Origin: Candidatus Zixiibacteriota bacterium
GTDB taxonomy: Bacteria > SM23-81 > DAOVCL01
DNA: 5,783 nucleotides
Direction: 5' to 3'
Assembly (NCBI GenBank): GCA_030670005.1
Contig: DAOVCL010000128.1
Location: forward strand, 1 to 5,783
Numbering within the stretch: position 1 is the stretch's first letter; the number at the start of each line of letters is the position of its first letter. Positions 1-4,126 of this stretch are shown here, in pieces. Position numbers and translations under genes: made by a program. The notes under the pieces were generated by a model that had not been told where the DNA came from, did not search any database, and saw nothing but the letters and a program-made list of their open reading frames with translations.

Positions 1-786
1 GATGCTTTCATCACCAAGCTTTCACCCTCAGGAAGCTCGCTCATCTATAGCACCTACCTCGGCGGGAGCGCCTGGGATGAGAGCTGGGGCATAGCGGTCG
101 ACGGCTCCGGGAATGCCTATATTATGGGAAGGACATATTCCACTGACTTCCCAACTCTCAATCCCTACCAGGGAGACCAGGACCTCACTGATGCTTTTGT
201 GGCTAAGTTTTCAGATGGTGGAAATCAACCTCCAACTGCGCTCATTGATGCCATAAGTCCAAATCCTGCAGAGGAAGGAGACACAATTACCTTCTCTGGT
301 CACGGAACCGACACAGACGGATCAATTGTTGGCTATTACTGGAATTCCAGTAGTATTGGTTCATTAAGTACAGACTCATCATTTAGTACATGTAGTTTAT
401 CGGTTGGAACAGATACTATCTACTTTAGGGTACAAGACGATGATAGCGTTTGGTCTGAAGAAGTTTCAGAAATTGTCGTTATACAGGCAGGAGTAGAAGA
501 CGAAGGGTGGTTATCTTTGCCGGATAAATTTTCTCTTGCTCAGAACTATCCTAATCCCTTCAACCCGATTACCCAGATTAAGTATGCCCTGCCAAAGGAT
601 TGTCGGGTCAAGCTCACCATCTACAACATCCTTGGCCAGAAAGTGGCAACTCTGGTCGATGGCAACCAGAAAGCCGGACACAAGACCGCCAGGTGGGATG
701 CGGGTTCTCTCTCCAGTGGCATCTACTTCTACAGGCTTAAGGCTGGGGATTTTGTGCAGACGAGGAAGATGGTTCTGCTTAAGTAG
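1..786 (+). CDS. Secreted SBBP-repeat / PKD-like protein with T9SS type A sorting tail (5' partial)
   Basis: The frame is open from base 1 to a TAG at 784-786, giving 261 visible residues; the N-terminus lies outside the window. Residues 1 to about 60 form an SBBP-type beta-propeller repeat (DAFITKLSPSGSS, STYLGGS, then VDGSGNAYIMGRT and DFPT). A second repeat starts at DAFVAKFS but is cut short. Residues about 77-162 look like a PKD/Ig-like module (NPAEEGDTITFSG, DTDGSIVGYYW, YFRVQDDD). From about residue 175 there is a T9SS type A C-terminal sorting domain: FSLAQNYPNPFNP, then IYNILGQKVATLVDG, then SSGIYFYRLKAGDF, ending KMVLLK. In this family the tail directs export across the outer membrane and is usually removed during surface anchoring or release. 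The ligand or function cannot be told; a surface adhesin or structural role is inferred. A terminator follows 25 bp after the stop. Confidence 0.93.
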   Translation, partial: DAFITKLSPSGSSLIYSTYLGGSAWDESWGIAVDGSGNAYIMGRTYSTDFPTLNPYQGDQDLTDAFVAKFSDGGNQPPTALIDAISPNPAEEGDTITFSGHGTDTDGSIVGYYWNSSSIGSLSTDSSFSTCSLSVGTDTIYFRVQDDDSVWSEEVSEIVVIQAGVEDEGWLSLPDKFSLAQNYPNPFNPITQIKYALPKDCRVKLTIYNILGQKVATLVDGNQKAGHKTARWDAGSLSSGIYFYRLKAGDFVQTRKMVLLK

Positions 787-810
787 CTCTGAGAAAAATC
801 AAGTAGCTCC

Positions 811-838
811 AAAAGCAAGGAGAAAACCCTTGCTTTTT
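811..838 (+). terminator. Rho-independent terminator of the SBBP/T9SS gene
   Basis: A perfect 10-bp stem, AAAAGCAAGG (811-820) with CCTTGCTTTT (828-837), encloses a 7-nt loop and runs into a T5 tract (834-838). It sits 25 bp after the stop codon on the same strand. The rest of the 787-938 gap shows nothing more than the ribosome binding site of the next gene; I found no convincing -35/-10 pair. Confidence 0.85.
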
Positions 839-938
839 GTATTACTGGAGGCTAAATTAAAGTGTTTTGGTTCGACTTCACTCTATACGAAGACATCCTT
901 AGACAATCCCACACATAAACCAGACAGGAGGTATTAGC

Positions 939-1727
939 ATGAAAACATTTATCTTTCTCATCGTTATCCCGAGCCTCATTATAGGTTGTGGCAAGGAGCC
1001 TACAAAAGAAGAGATTGCACGGGACGGGAGGATTAAAGTCGAGGCCTTCGATACTCCACCGCCGGTGGGGCTGGAGCGGATAGACCTCACTATTACAGAA
1101 GTAAGTGTGCATAAATCAGGAGGAGGATGGATCACAGTAGATGAACCTAACGTTACTTATAACTTCCTGGAACTTATCAATGGTGTAACAGCAGTACTTG
1201 TGGATGATACCCTTGAACCGGGACATTATACTCAGATGCGACTCGTAGTTGCTGACACGAATGAGGTGGTAGTAGAGGGTGAAACCTATCCTTTATTTGT
1301 TCCAAGTGGCGAAGAGACAGGAGTTAAGCTCAATCTGAACTTCACTGTGGAAGAGGATGAATTAATTGAGATTTATGCAGATTTTGATGCTTCTAAATCA
1401 ATTAAATGGGTGCCGGGGCTCGGACAGTATCGGATGCATCCCACATTCAAAGCATTCAAGAAAGTCCTTTCTGGAACTGTAGCTGGGAGTGTACAAGATA
1501 CGGCTGGAGTAGGCATAGCCAATGCACTTGTTGAGGCTATAACCTCAAACGATACCACTGCCACTGTAACTAACAGTGCCGGAGCATACAAGTTCATACT
1601 CCTAGAAGGTATCTATGATCTTAAGGCTTCAGCAGAAGGATATACTACAGCAGATACCGTTTATAATGGAATAGAAGTAAACGCTGGTGTCAATTTAACG
1701 GGTTATAACTTTATTCTTCGACAATAA
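939..1727 (+). CDS. DUF4382-like lipoprotein with carboxypeptidase regulatory-like domain
   Basis: 262 residues. The ATG is preceded by AGGAGGT (926-932) at 6 nt, which supports this start. Residues 1-17 form a lipoprotein signal peptide: MKTF, a hydrophobic stretch, then lipobox IIGC with the modified Cys at 17. Residues about 30-172 match the DUF4382 pattern as I know it: RIKVEAFDTPPP, LERIDLTITEVSVHKSGGGW, YNFLELINGVTAVL, EPGHYTQMRLVV, YPLFVPSGEETGVKL, DFDASKSI and YRMHPTF. Residues about 177-262 form a carboxypeptidase-regulatory-like Ig fold (GTVAGSVQDTAGVGIANALVEA, TNSAGAYKFILLEGIYDLKASAEGY). It is probably a membrane-anchored, periplasmic or surface binding protein; the ligand is unknown. 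The terminator upstream and the 185-bp gap downstream suggest it is transcribed alone. There is no T9SS tail. DUF4382 assignment is by eye, the lipoprotein call is firm. Confidence 0.9.
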   Translation: MKTFIFLIVIPSLIIGCGKEPTKEEIARDGRIKVEAFDTPPPVGLERIDLTITEVSVHKSGGGWITVDEPNVTYNFLELINGVTAVLVDDTLEPGHYTQMRLVVADTNEVVVEGETYPLFVPSGEETGVKLNLNFTVEEDELIEIYADFDASKSIKWVPGLGQYRMHPTFKAFKKVLSGTVAGSVQDTAGVGIANALVEAITSNDTTATVTNSAGAYKFILLEGIYDLKASAEGYTTADTVYNGIEVNAGVNLTGYNFILRQ

Positions 1728-1859
1728 ACGCTAACACAAACAGAAGAGGTGGGTTTTATTAGTGACAACTTCCTCTTACACTCTTCAAAACACTTCGTTT
1801 CACCTTACCCAAATTGCCTATGGTCGCTTCTTCTAGCCATTAAATTAGGATTAGGGCTA

Positions 1860-1865
1860 TATAAT
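1860..1865 (+). promoter_or_regulatory. Perfect -10 box upstream of the outer-membrane barrel gene
   Basis: TATAAT occurs 47 bp before the ATG at 1913. The best -35 candidate is TAGCCA (1834-1839, 4 of 6 to TTGACA), but its 20-bp spacing is too long, so only the -10 element is convincing. The rest of the 1728-1912 gap contains a weak 6-bp inverted repeat (AAGAGG 1744-1749 / CCTCTT 1772-1777) with no T tract and nothing else that I recognise. Confidence 0.4.
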
Positions 1866-1912
1866 CCGAAAGCAGAAAATACCCATGAGATGAAAGCTGA
1901 AAGGAAACTTAC

Positions 1913-2410
1913 ATGTTTAAATCCCTAACAGTAGTGCTTTCTCTTCTGTGTTGTATCCCGAATGTGGTGTTGGCTCAAAATAACAGTTTGGGCTTAGGCA
2001 TCATTCTTGGAGAGCCGACTGGGATTAGCATTAAACTCTGGCTGAGTGAGAAATCTGCCGTAGATGGATCCATCGCCTGGTCGCTTATCGAGAACAGCCA
2101 TCTGCACTTGCACGGAGATTATCTCTGGCACAATTATGACATTACAGGTGTTAGAAAAGGTAAACTTCCCATCTACTATGGAATCGGCGCTCGAATTCGT
2201 TTTGATCACAAGCCAGAGCATGTAGTTCATGGCCGAATTCATTCCTCAAAAGATGAAACAAGGTTTGGTATGCGGGGAGTTCTTGGTCTAGAATACCTCT
2301 TTACCACTGCACCCTTCGATTTATTCTTTGAGTTTGCACCAATAATGGATTTGATTCCCGGTTCTGACTTTTCGCTTAATGCTGCTCTTGGATTCCGCTA
2401 TTTTTTCTGA
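1913..2410 (+). CDS. Small outer-membrane beta-barrel protein
   Basis: 165 residues; AAGGA (1901-1905) lies 7 nt before the ATG. Residues 1-21 are a Sec signal peptide (K at position 3, hydrophobic core, likely cleavage after VVLA before QNN). The mature part is built of alternating amphipathic strands rich in Gly and aromatics: LGLGIILGEPTGISIKLWLS, HLHGDYLWHNY, KLPIYYGIGARIRF, RFGMRGVLGLEYLF, FDLFFEFAPIMDL and LNAALGFRYFF. The final Phe is the usual beta-signal for BAM-mediated insertion. The GEPTG, PIYYGIG and PGSDFSLNAALGFRY features recall a widespread family of small hypothetical barrels, which I know only as an uncharacterised outer-membrane protein. The size suggests an 8-stranded barrel. 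Role unknown. It probably has its own promoter (-10 at 1860) and terminator (2497-2532), hence a monocistronic unit. Confidence 0.88.
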   Translation: MFKSLTVVLSLLCCIPNVVLAQNNSLGLGIILGEPTGISIKLWLSEKSAVDGSIAWSLIENSHLHLHGDYLWHNYDITGVRKGKLPIYYGIGARIRFDHKPEHVVHGRIHSSKDETRFGMRGVLGLEYLFTTAPFDLFFEFAPIMDLIPGSDFSLNAALGFRYFF

Positions 2411-2496
2411 AAGCTGTGGGAAAAGCCTCGAACCCTAAGGGTCAAGATACTCCAAGGGTACACACAATGATTGCTCAAAATCTATTTATCACACCG

Positions 2497-2532
2497 AAAT
2501 TTCCCACTTAGGGTAATATGGGAAGTTTTTTT
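2497..2532 (+). terminator. Rho-independent terminator after the barrel gene
   Basis: AAATTTCCCA (2497-2506) pairs with TGGGAAGTTT (2519-2528), 10 bp with one G-T wobble, around a 12-nt loop and runs into T7 (2526-2532). It lies 87 bp after the stop. The intervening 2411-2496 contains only an 11-bp palindrome, ACCCTAAGGGT (2432-2442), of unknown meaning. Confidence 0.8.
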
Positions 2533-2620
2533 GTTGACAGATCCCCTTTAAAAACACCCCAAATTTTTACTGTACTCTGCAATTAACTCTTGGTTTTACC
2601 TAACCAATCCTAAAAACACC

Positions 2621-2649
2621 TTGACACTAAAGGCTTAAAGGTGTACAAT
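2621..2649 (+). promoter_or_regulatory. Near-consensus sigma-70 type promoter
   Basis: TTGACA (2621-2626), a 17-bp spacer, then TACAAT (2644-2649): 11 of 12 matches at ideal spacing. The predicted +1 is about 2656, exactly the first base of the 8-bp leader stem. Downstream there is no conventional gene, only a structured leader, a 26-codon ORF and a decayed T9SS tail, before a terminator at 3086-3117. The intervening 2533-2620 stretch is AT-rich and shows nothing else. Confidence 0.75.
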
Positions 2650-2655
2650 CTAATT

Positions 2656-2725
2656 GCCGAAAATGGGCATTTGGGGAGAAGGTTTTCGGCCAGATTAGCC
2701 CCAAAGCTTCCTTGACGGAGGGCTT
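2656..2725 (+). promoter_or_regulatory. Structured mRNA leader: potential pseudoknot plus SD-sequestering hairpin
   Basis: Seen directly: GCCGAAAA (2656-2663) is perfectly complementary to TTTTCGGC (2683-2690). TTTGGGG (2670-2676), inside that loop, is perfectly complementary to CCCCAAA (2699-2705), so the two helices can form an H-type pseudoknot or be alternatives. A third helix, AAGCTTCC (2704-2711) with GGAGGGCTT (2717-2725), closes a 5-nt loop with one bulged G and a wobble; it hides the GGAGGG Shine-Dalgarno of the ORF at 2730. It shares bases 2704-2705 with the pseudoknot helix, so the two compete at their edge. The arrangement resembles a translational riboswitch or autoregulatory leader. 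I do not recognise it as a known class. The ligand, if any, is unknown. Confidence 0.5.
2681..2718 (+). repeat. 38-bp exact direct repeat, copy 1 (leader element)
   Basis: Bases 2681-2718 (beginning GGTTTTCGGC, ending TTGACGG) are identical to 3150-3187. The offset is 469 bp and identity stops sharply on both sides. In this copy the repeat supplies the 3' arm of stem 1, the 3' arm of the pseudoknot helix and the anti-SD stretch of the leader. Confidence 0.95.
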
Positions 2726-2729
2726 CTGA

Positions 2730-2810
2730 ATGACTATATTGGTATGTAGTTGTGGGAAAGATGGTGTTAAGCAAGCGGAAATTAGCTCACTCTCTGCACT
2801 ACGTCCCTAA
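2730..2810 (+). CDS. Putative 26-residue small ORF behind the structured leader
   Basis: The ATG at 2730 follows GGAGGG (2717-2722) at a normal spacing of 7 nt; the frame runs 26 codons to a TAA at 2808-2810. The peptide begins MTILVCSCGKDG and ends SLSALRP. It has two close Cys residues (6 and 8) and no usable signal peptide or membrane segment. Support comes only from context: a near-consensus promoter, a structured leader and a well-placed SD. It could be a real small protein, a leader peptide, or the residual 5' end of a longer secreted-protein gene whose body was lost, since a T9SS tail remnant lies downstream in another frame. I do not recognise the sequence. Confidence 0.35.
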   Translation: MTILVCSCGKDGVKQAEISSLSALRP

Positions 2811-2857
2811 TTTTCCAACACTATATCAGAAGTGTTCTCGCAAGTTGCGGCCAAGAG

Positions 2858-2935
2858 CCCACTAACCAGTTAATTCAGTTGACGGGTGTTCCGCTGGCGC
2901 TTCACAACCGCAACTGATCTCTACTGTTAGGTGGG
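2858..2935. repeat. Imperfect cruciform / attC-like hairpin
   Basis: Outer arms CCCACTAAC (2858-2866) and GTTAGGTGGG (2926-2935) pair over 9 bp with one extrahelical G (2930). After symmetrical 8-nt unpaired spacers, TCAGTTG (2875-2881) pairs perfectly with CAACTGA (2911-2917). Further short helices are CGG/CCG (2883-2885 with 2908-2910) and GTG/CAC (2886-2888 with 2903-2905). The layout, with TAAC at one end, GTTAGGT at the other and an inner paired box, resembles an integron attC site, but the spacers are longer than usual and the left box is not a full RYYYAAC. The right arm is also part of the T9SS-tail remnant (Thr-Val-Arg-Trp codons), so coincidence is possible. Confidence 0.35.
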
Positions 2936-3024
2936 ATGCAAGTGGGGTGGCCTCCGGTATCTACCTTTATCGGTTGAAGGCGGGAGAGTTTGTGGAGACG
3001 AGGAGGATGGTGCTAATCAGGTAG
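2878..3024 (+). pseudogene. Remnant of a T9SS type A sorting tail
   Basis: From 2878 the frame reads VDGCSAGASQPQLIS, then TVRWDASGVASGIYLYRLKA, GEFVETRRMVLIR and a TAG at 3022-3024. This is the last third of a T9SS sorting domain, closely matching the end of the gene at 1-786 (ARWDAG, SSGIYFYRLKAG, TRKMVLLK). The expected N-terminal half (NYPNPFNP and the IYN-LGQ strand) is absent. The frame is closed by a TAA at 2863-2865. Compared with the usual spacing, about six extra residues sit between SAG and TVRW. No start codon or passenger domain is attached. It is best read as the 3' end of a T9SS-secreted protein gene whose body has been deleted or has decayed. It is followed by a matching terminator. 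Confidence 0.8.
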
Positions 3025-3085
3025 AGATAGAGATGAGAGACCGCCCAACCCTGAGATGGGCTCGCAGATTGCAGTTAGCAACTAT

Positions 3086-3117
3086 AAGGGGGGGAGAGCA
3101 TGGGCTCCTCCCTTTTC
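3086..3117 (+). terminator. Terminator of unit 1 (homologous to 3443-3475)
   Basis: The 11-nt G-rich arm at 3086-3096 pairs with CTCCTCCCTTT (3105-3115), using two G-T wobbles, around the 8-nt loop AGCATGGG, and runs into T4. It lies 62 bp after the stop of the T9SS remnant. The 24 nt from 3093 match those from 3450 with one difference, and similarity extends about 40 bp upstream (GGG-TC-CA, AGCA-CTATAA), so the two terminators share an origin. Confidence 0.75.
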
Positions 3118-3149
3118 TATTTGGCTCCTCCGCAAAATAGAGGGCTTAG

Positions 3150-3187
3150 GGTTTTCGGCCAGATTAGCCCCAAAGCTTCCTTGACGG
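3150..3187 (+). repeat. 38-bp exact direct repeat, copy 2 (leader element with SD and ATG)
   Basis: Identical to 2681-2718. The left arms of the copy 1 pseudoknot (2656-2676) are missing here, and no promoter is visible just upstream. It is followed by AGGAG (3190-3194) and an ATG at 3199, but that frame closes after MIF (TAA 3208-3210). The segment TTCCT (3177-3181) with GA (3183-3184) can pair with TCAGGAG (3188-3194), hiding this SD as in copy 1 although the SD sequence differs. It appears to be the start region of a gene that has been lost. Confidence 0.9.
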
Positions 3188-3214
3188 TCAGGAGTGTTAT
3201 GATTTTCTAAATAC

Positions 3215-3250
3215 AAAAAGGCCCGTCTCTTGAACCAAGAAACGGGCCTT
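3215..3250 (-). terminator. Strong intrinsic terminator of the minus-strand small RNA
   Basis: AAGGCCCGT (3218-3226) pairs with ACGGGCCTT (3242-3250), and TCTTG (3228-3232) with CAAGA (3236-3240). This gives 14 pairs interrupted by one mismatch (3227/3241), with a 3-nt loop. Plus-strand A5 at 3215-3219 gives U5 at the end of the minus-strand transcript. The plus strand has no T tract after the hairpin, so it works only leftwards. Confidence 0.85.
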
Positions 3251-3307
3251 AGGGGTCCCATCATCGGACTTCCTCTATGTTAGAAGTCTCTGATGGGAGG
3301 CTTGTCG
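3215..3307 (-). ncRNA. Candidate small structured RNA, about 93 nt
   Basis: A complete minus-strand transcription unit: a promoter at 3314-3342, predicted start near 3307, and an intrinsic terminator ending at 3215. The 5' domain folds as one long hairpin. An outer helix CCCATCA/TGATGGG (3257-3263 with 3291-3297) is separated by a small purine-rich internal loop, GA opposite CGA on the RNA, from an inner helix GACTTC/GAAGTC (3267-3272 with 3283-3288), capped by a 10-nt loop. On the RNA the internal loop permits tandem G-A pairs. A short linker (ACCCCT on the RNA) joins it to the terminator hairpin. There is no SD-ATG pair and no useful ORF. I do not recognise a known family; a trans-acting sRNA or protein-binding RNA is possible. 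Confidence 0.6.
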
Positions 3308-3313
3308 TGTTAT

Positions 3314-3342
3314 AATATAACAACATAAAAGCTCATTGTCAA
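3314..3342 (-). promoter_or_regulatory. Near-consensus sigma-70 type promoter of the small RNA
   Basis: On the minus strand, TTGACA (3342-3337), a 17-bp spacer, then TATATT (3319-3314): 11 of 12 matches at ideal spacing. The stretch just upstream of the -35 is a T-rich run (plus-strand A7 at 3344-3350), which could act as an UP element. The start is predicted at about 3307. Confidence 0.75.
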
Positions 3343-3442
3343 CAAAAAAATTAAAGCTATCTGCTACAGGCTAAGGGAATGTAAGGGAAGGTTTTAGCAC
3401 TGTCCGAAAGAGGGATTGGGTTCTCAAGGCCTCAGCAGCTAT

Positions 3443-3475
3443 AAAGGGAGGAGAGAATGGGCTCCTCCCTTTTTT
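3443..3475 (+). terminator. Terminator of unit 2 (homologous to 3086-3117)
   Basis: A perfect 11-bp stem, AAAGGGAGGAG (3443-3453) with CTCCTCCCTTT (3462-3472), has the 8-nt loop AGAATGGG and ends in T6 (3470-3475). No gene lies immediately upstream on this strand. The 3351-3442 stretch holds no ORF or other signal that I recognise, apart from the 40 bp resembling the flank of the first terminator. Confidence 0.85.
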
Positions 3476-3531
3476 GATTGTTCCGCTTCCAGAGGGTGAT
3501 GACCTCGTGGGATCCTCTGTCAATGGCCTGT

Positions 3532-3560
3532 TTCAATTTAGCTTGATTTTTGCCTACAAT
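3532..3560 (+). promoter_or_regulatory. Possible promoter of the DUF6506-like gene
   Basis: TACAAT (3555-3560) has a weak -35, TTCAAT (3532-3537), 17 bp upstream. This would leave a leader of about 130 nt before the ATG at 3697. The remainder of 3476-3690 shows no confident feature except the strong SD at 3683-3689. Confidence 0.3.
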
Positions 3561-3696
3561 TTGTTTACATCTGATTGTGGAGGGAGGTTCTCACATAATG
3601 AGATGTTTCCCCTCCAGCGAACTCCGTTTACCCGTCGCCCGTTAAGTGAAATGCCCAAGCCCATCCACATAAAAATTACAATAGGAGGTAATGAAT

Positions 3697-4029
3697 ATGG
3701 CATTTAAAGTAGTCTTCATTGCCCATGCCCCTGATGCAGAGCCAGAGAAGCACAGGTGTGTGATTGAAACGTCCAAGTACAAGCTCTTTGTAGTGCTGGC
3801 CAAGGATCAAGAGCAAGCCATTGAAGTGTGCAAAAAGCTTGTTAAAGAGGAGGGCATTCACTCAATCCTCCTCTGCCCAGGATTCAGACATAGAGATATT
3901 GCGGAGATAGCCGAAGCGGTTGGGAAAAAGGTTGCTGTTGCCGTAGCCAGAGGAGACGGTCCAAGCAGCAGGGTTTCAAGGGAAGTAATGAAGAAGGAAG
4001 GCTGGTTTTCAGAGAAAGGGAAAGAGTAA
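3697..4029 (+). CDS. DUF6506-like small cytoplasmic protein
   Basis: Two in-frame ATGs are present at 3691 and 3697. The SD AGGAGGT (3683-3689) is 1 nt from the first and 7 nt from the second, so the second is the start, giving 110 residues beginning MAFKVVFIAHAPDAEPEKHR. The fold looks alpha/beta: strand KVVFIAH, strand KLFVVLAKDQ, helix EQAIEVCKKLVKEEG, strand IHSILLCPGF, helix DIAEIAEAVG, strand KVAVAVARGDGPSSR, and a C-terminal GWF. The invariant-looking segments (HAPDA-PEKHR, LLCPGF-H-DIAEIAEAVG, VARGDGPSSR) match a family I know as DUF6506; its function is unestablished. There is no signal peptide or membrane segment. It stands alone, 97 bp from the convergent nucleotidase gene. Confidence 0.88.
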   Translation: MAFKVVFIAHAPDAEPEKHRCVIETSKYKLFVVLAKDQEQAIEVCKKLVKEEGIHSILLCPGFRHRDIAEIAEAVGKKVAVAVARGDGPSSRVSREVMKKEGWFSEKGKE

Positions 4030-4073
4030 AACTCATATCTGGTCTAAGGAGGAATTGGCCACTTATCAGGTCA

Positions 4074-4097
4074 GGTGAGTTAACTCTCCAAGTTTTT
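4074..4097 (+). terminator. Weak terminator after the DUF6506-like gene
   Basis: GGTGAG (4074-4079) pairs with CTCTCC (4084-4089) with one T-T mismatch around loop TTAA, followed by AAG and T5 (4093-4097). A second T6 tract (4114-4119) lies further on. A small hairpin TTGCTT/AAGCAA (4123-4128 with 4132-4137) spans the stop codon of the convergent gene but has no U tract in either direction. No clear terminator is seen for the minus-strand gene. Confidence 0.35.
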
Positions 4098-4126
4098 ACA
4101 GGACACCAGGGGATTTTTTACCTTGC

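Noticed and set aside
852..1135. Minus-strand ORFs of 78-86 codons
   Set aside because: Antisense shadows over the lipoprotein gene start, without SD or recognisable sequence.
2534..2539. Perfect TTGACA after the barrel-gene terminator
   Set aside because: No -10 box at 16-18 bp; the sequence there is CCCCAA.
2656..2725. A known riboswitch (c-di-GMP, preQ1, SAM, fluoride, glycine and similar)
   Set aside because: None of the conserved core sequences that I know for these classes is present; only the pseudoknot and SD-occlusion logic is similar.
2931..3140. 69-codon plus-strand ORF
   Set aside because: Out-of-frame shadow of the T9SS remnant that runs into the terminator; the peptide is low in credible features.
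2681..3187. The 38-bp repeats as ends of an insertion sequence or MITE
   Set aside because: They are direct, not inverted; there is no transposase and no target-site duplication. As two copies 469 bp apart they are also not a CRISPR array.
3432..3590. Minus-strand open frame of about 52 residues (includes KQAIDRGSHEVITLWKR)
   Set aside because: The composition looks protein-like, but it has no ATG or GTG, no SD, and crosses the terminator at 3443-3475. At most it is an unrecognised gene fragment.
3474..3707. 77-codon plus-strand ORF before the DUF6506-like gene
   Set aside because: It needs a TTG start inside the terminator T tract, has no SD, resembles no protein and overlaps the strong SD and start of the real gene.
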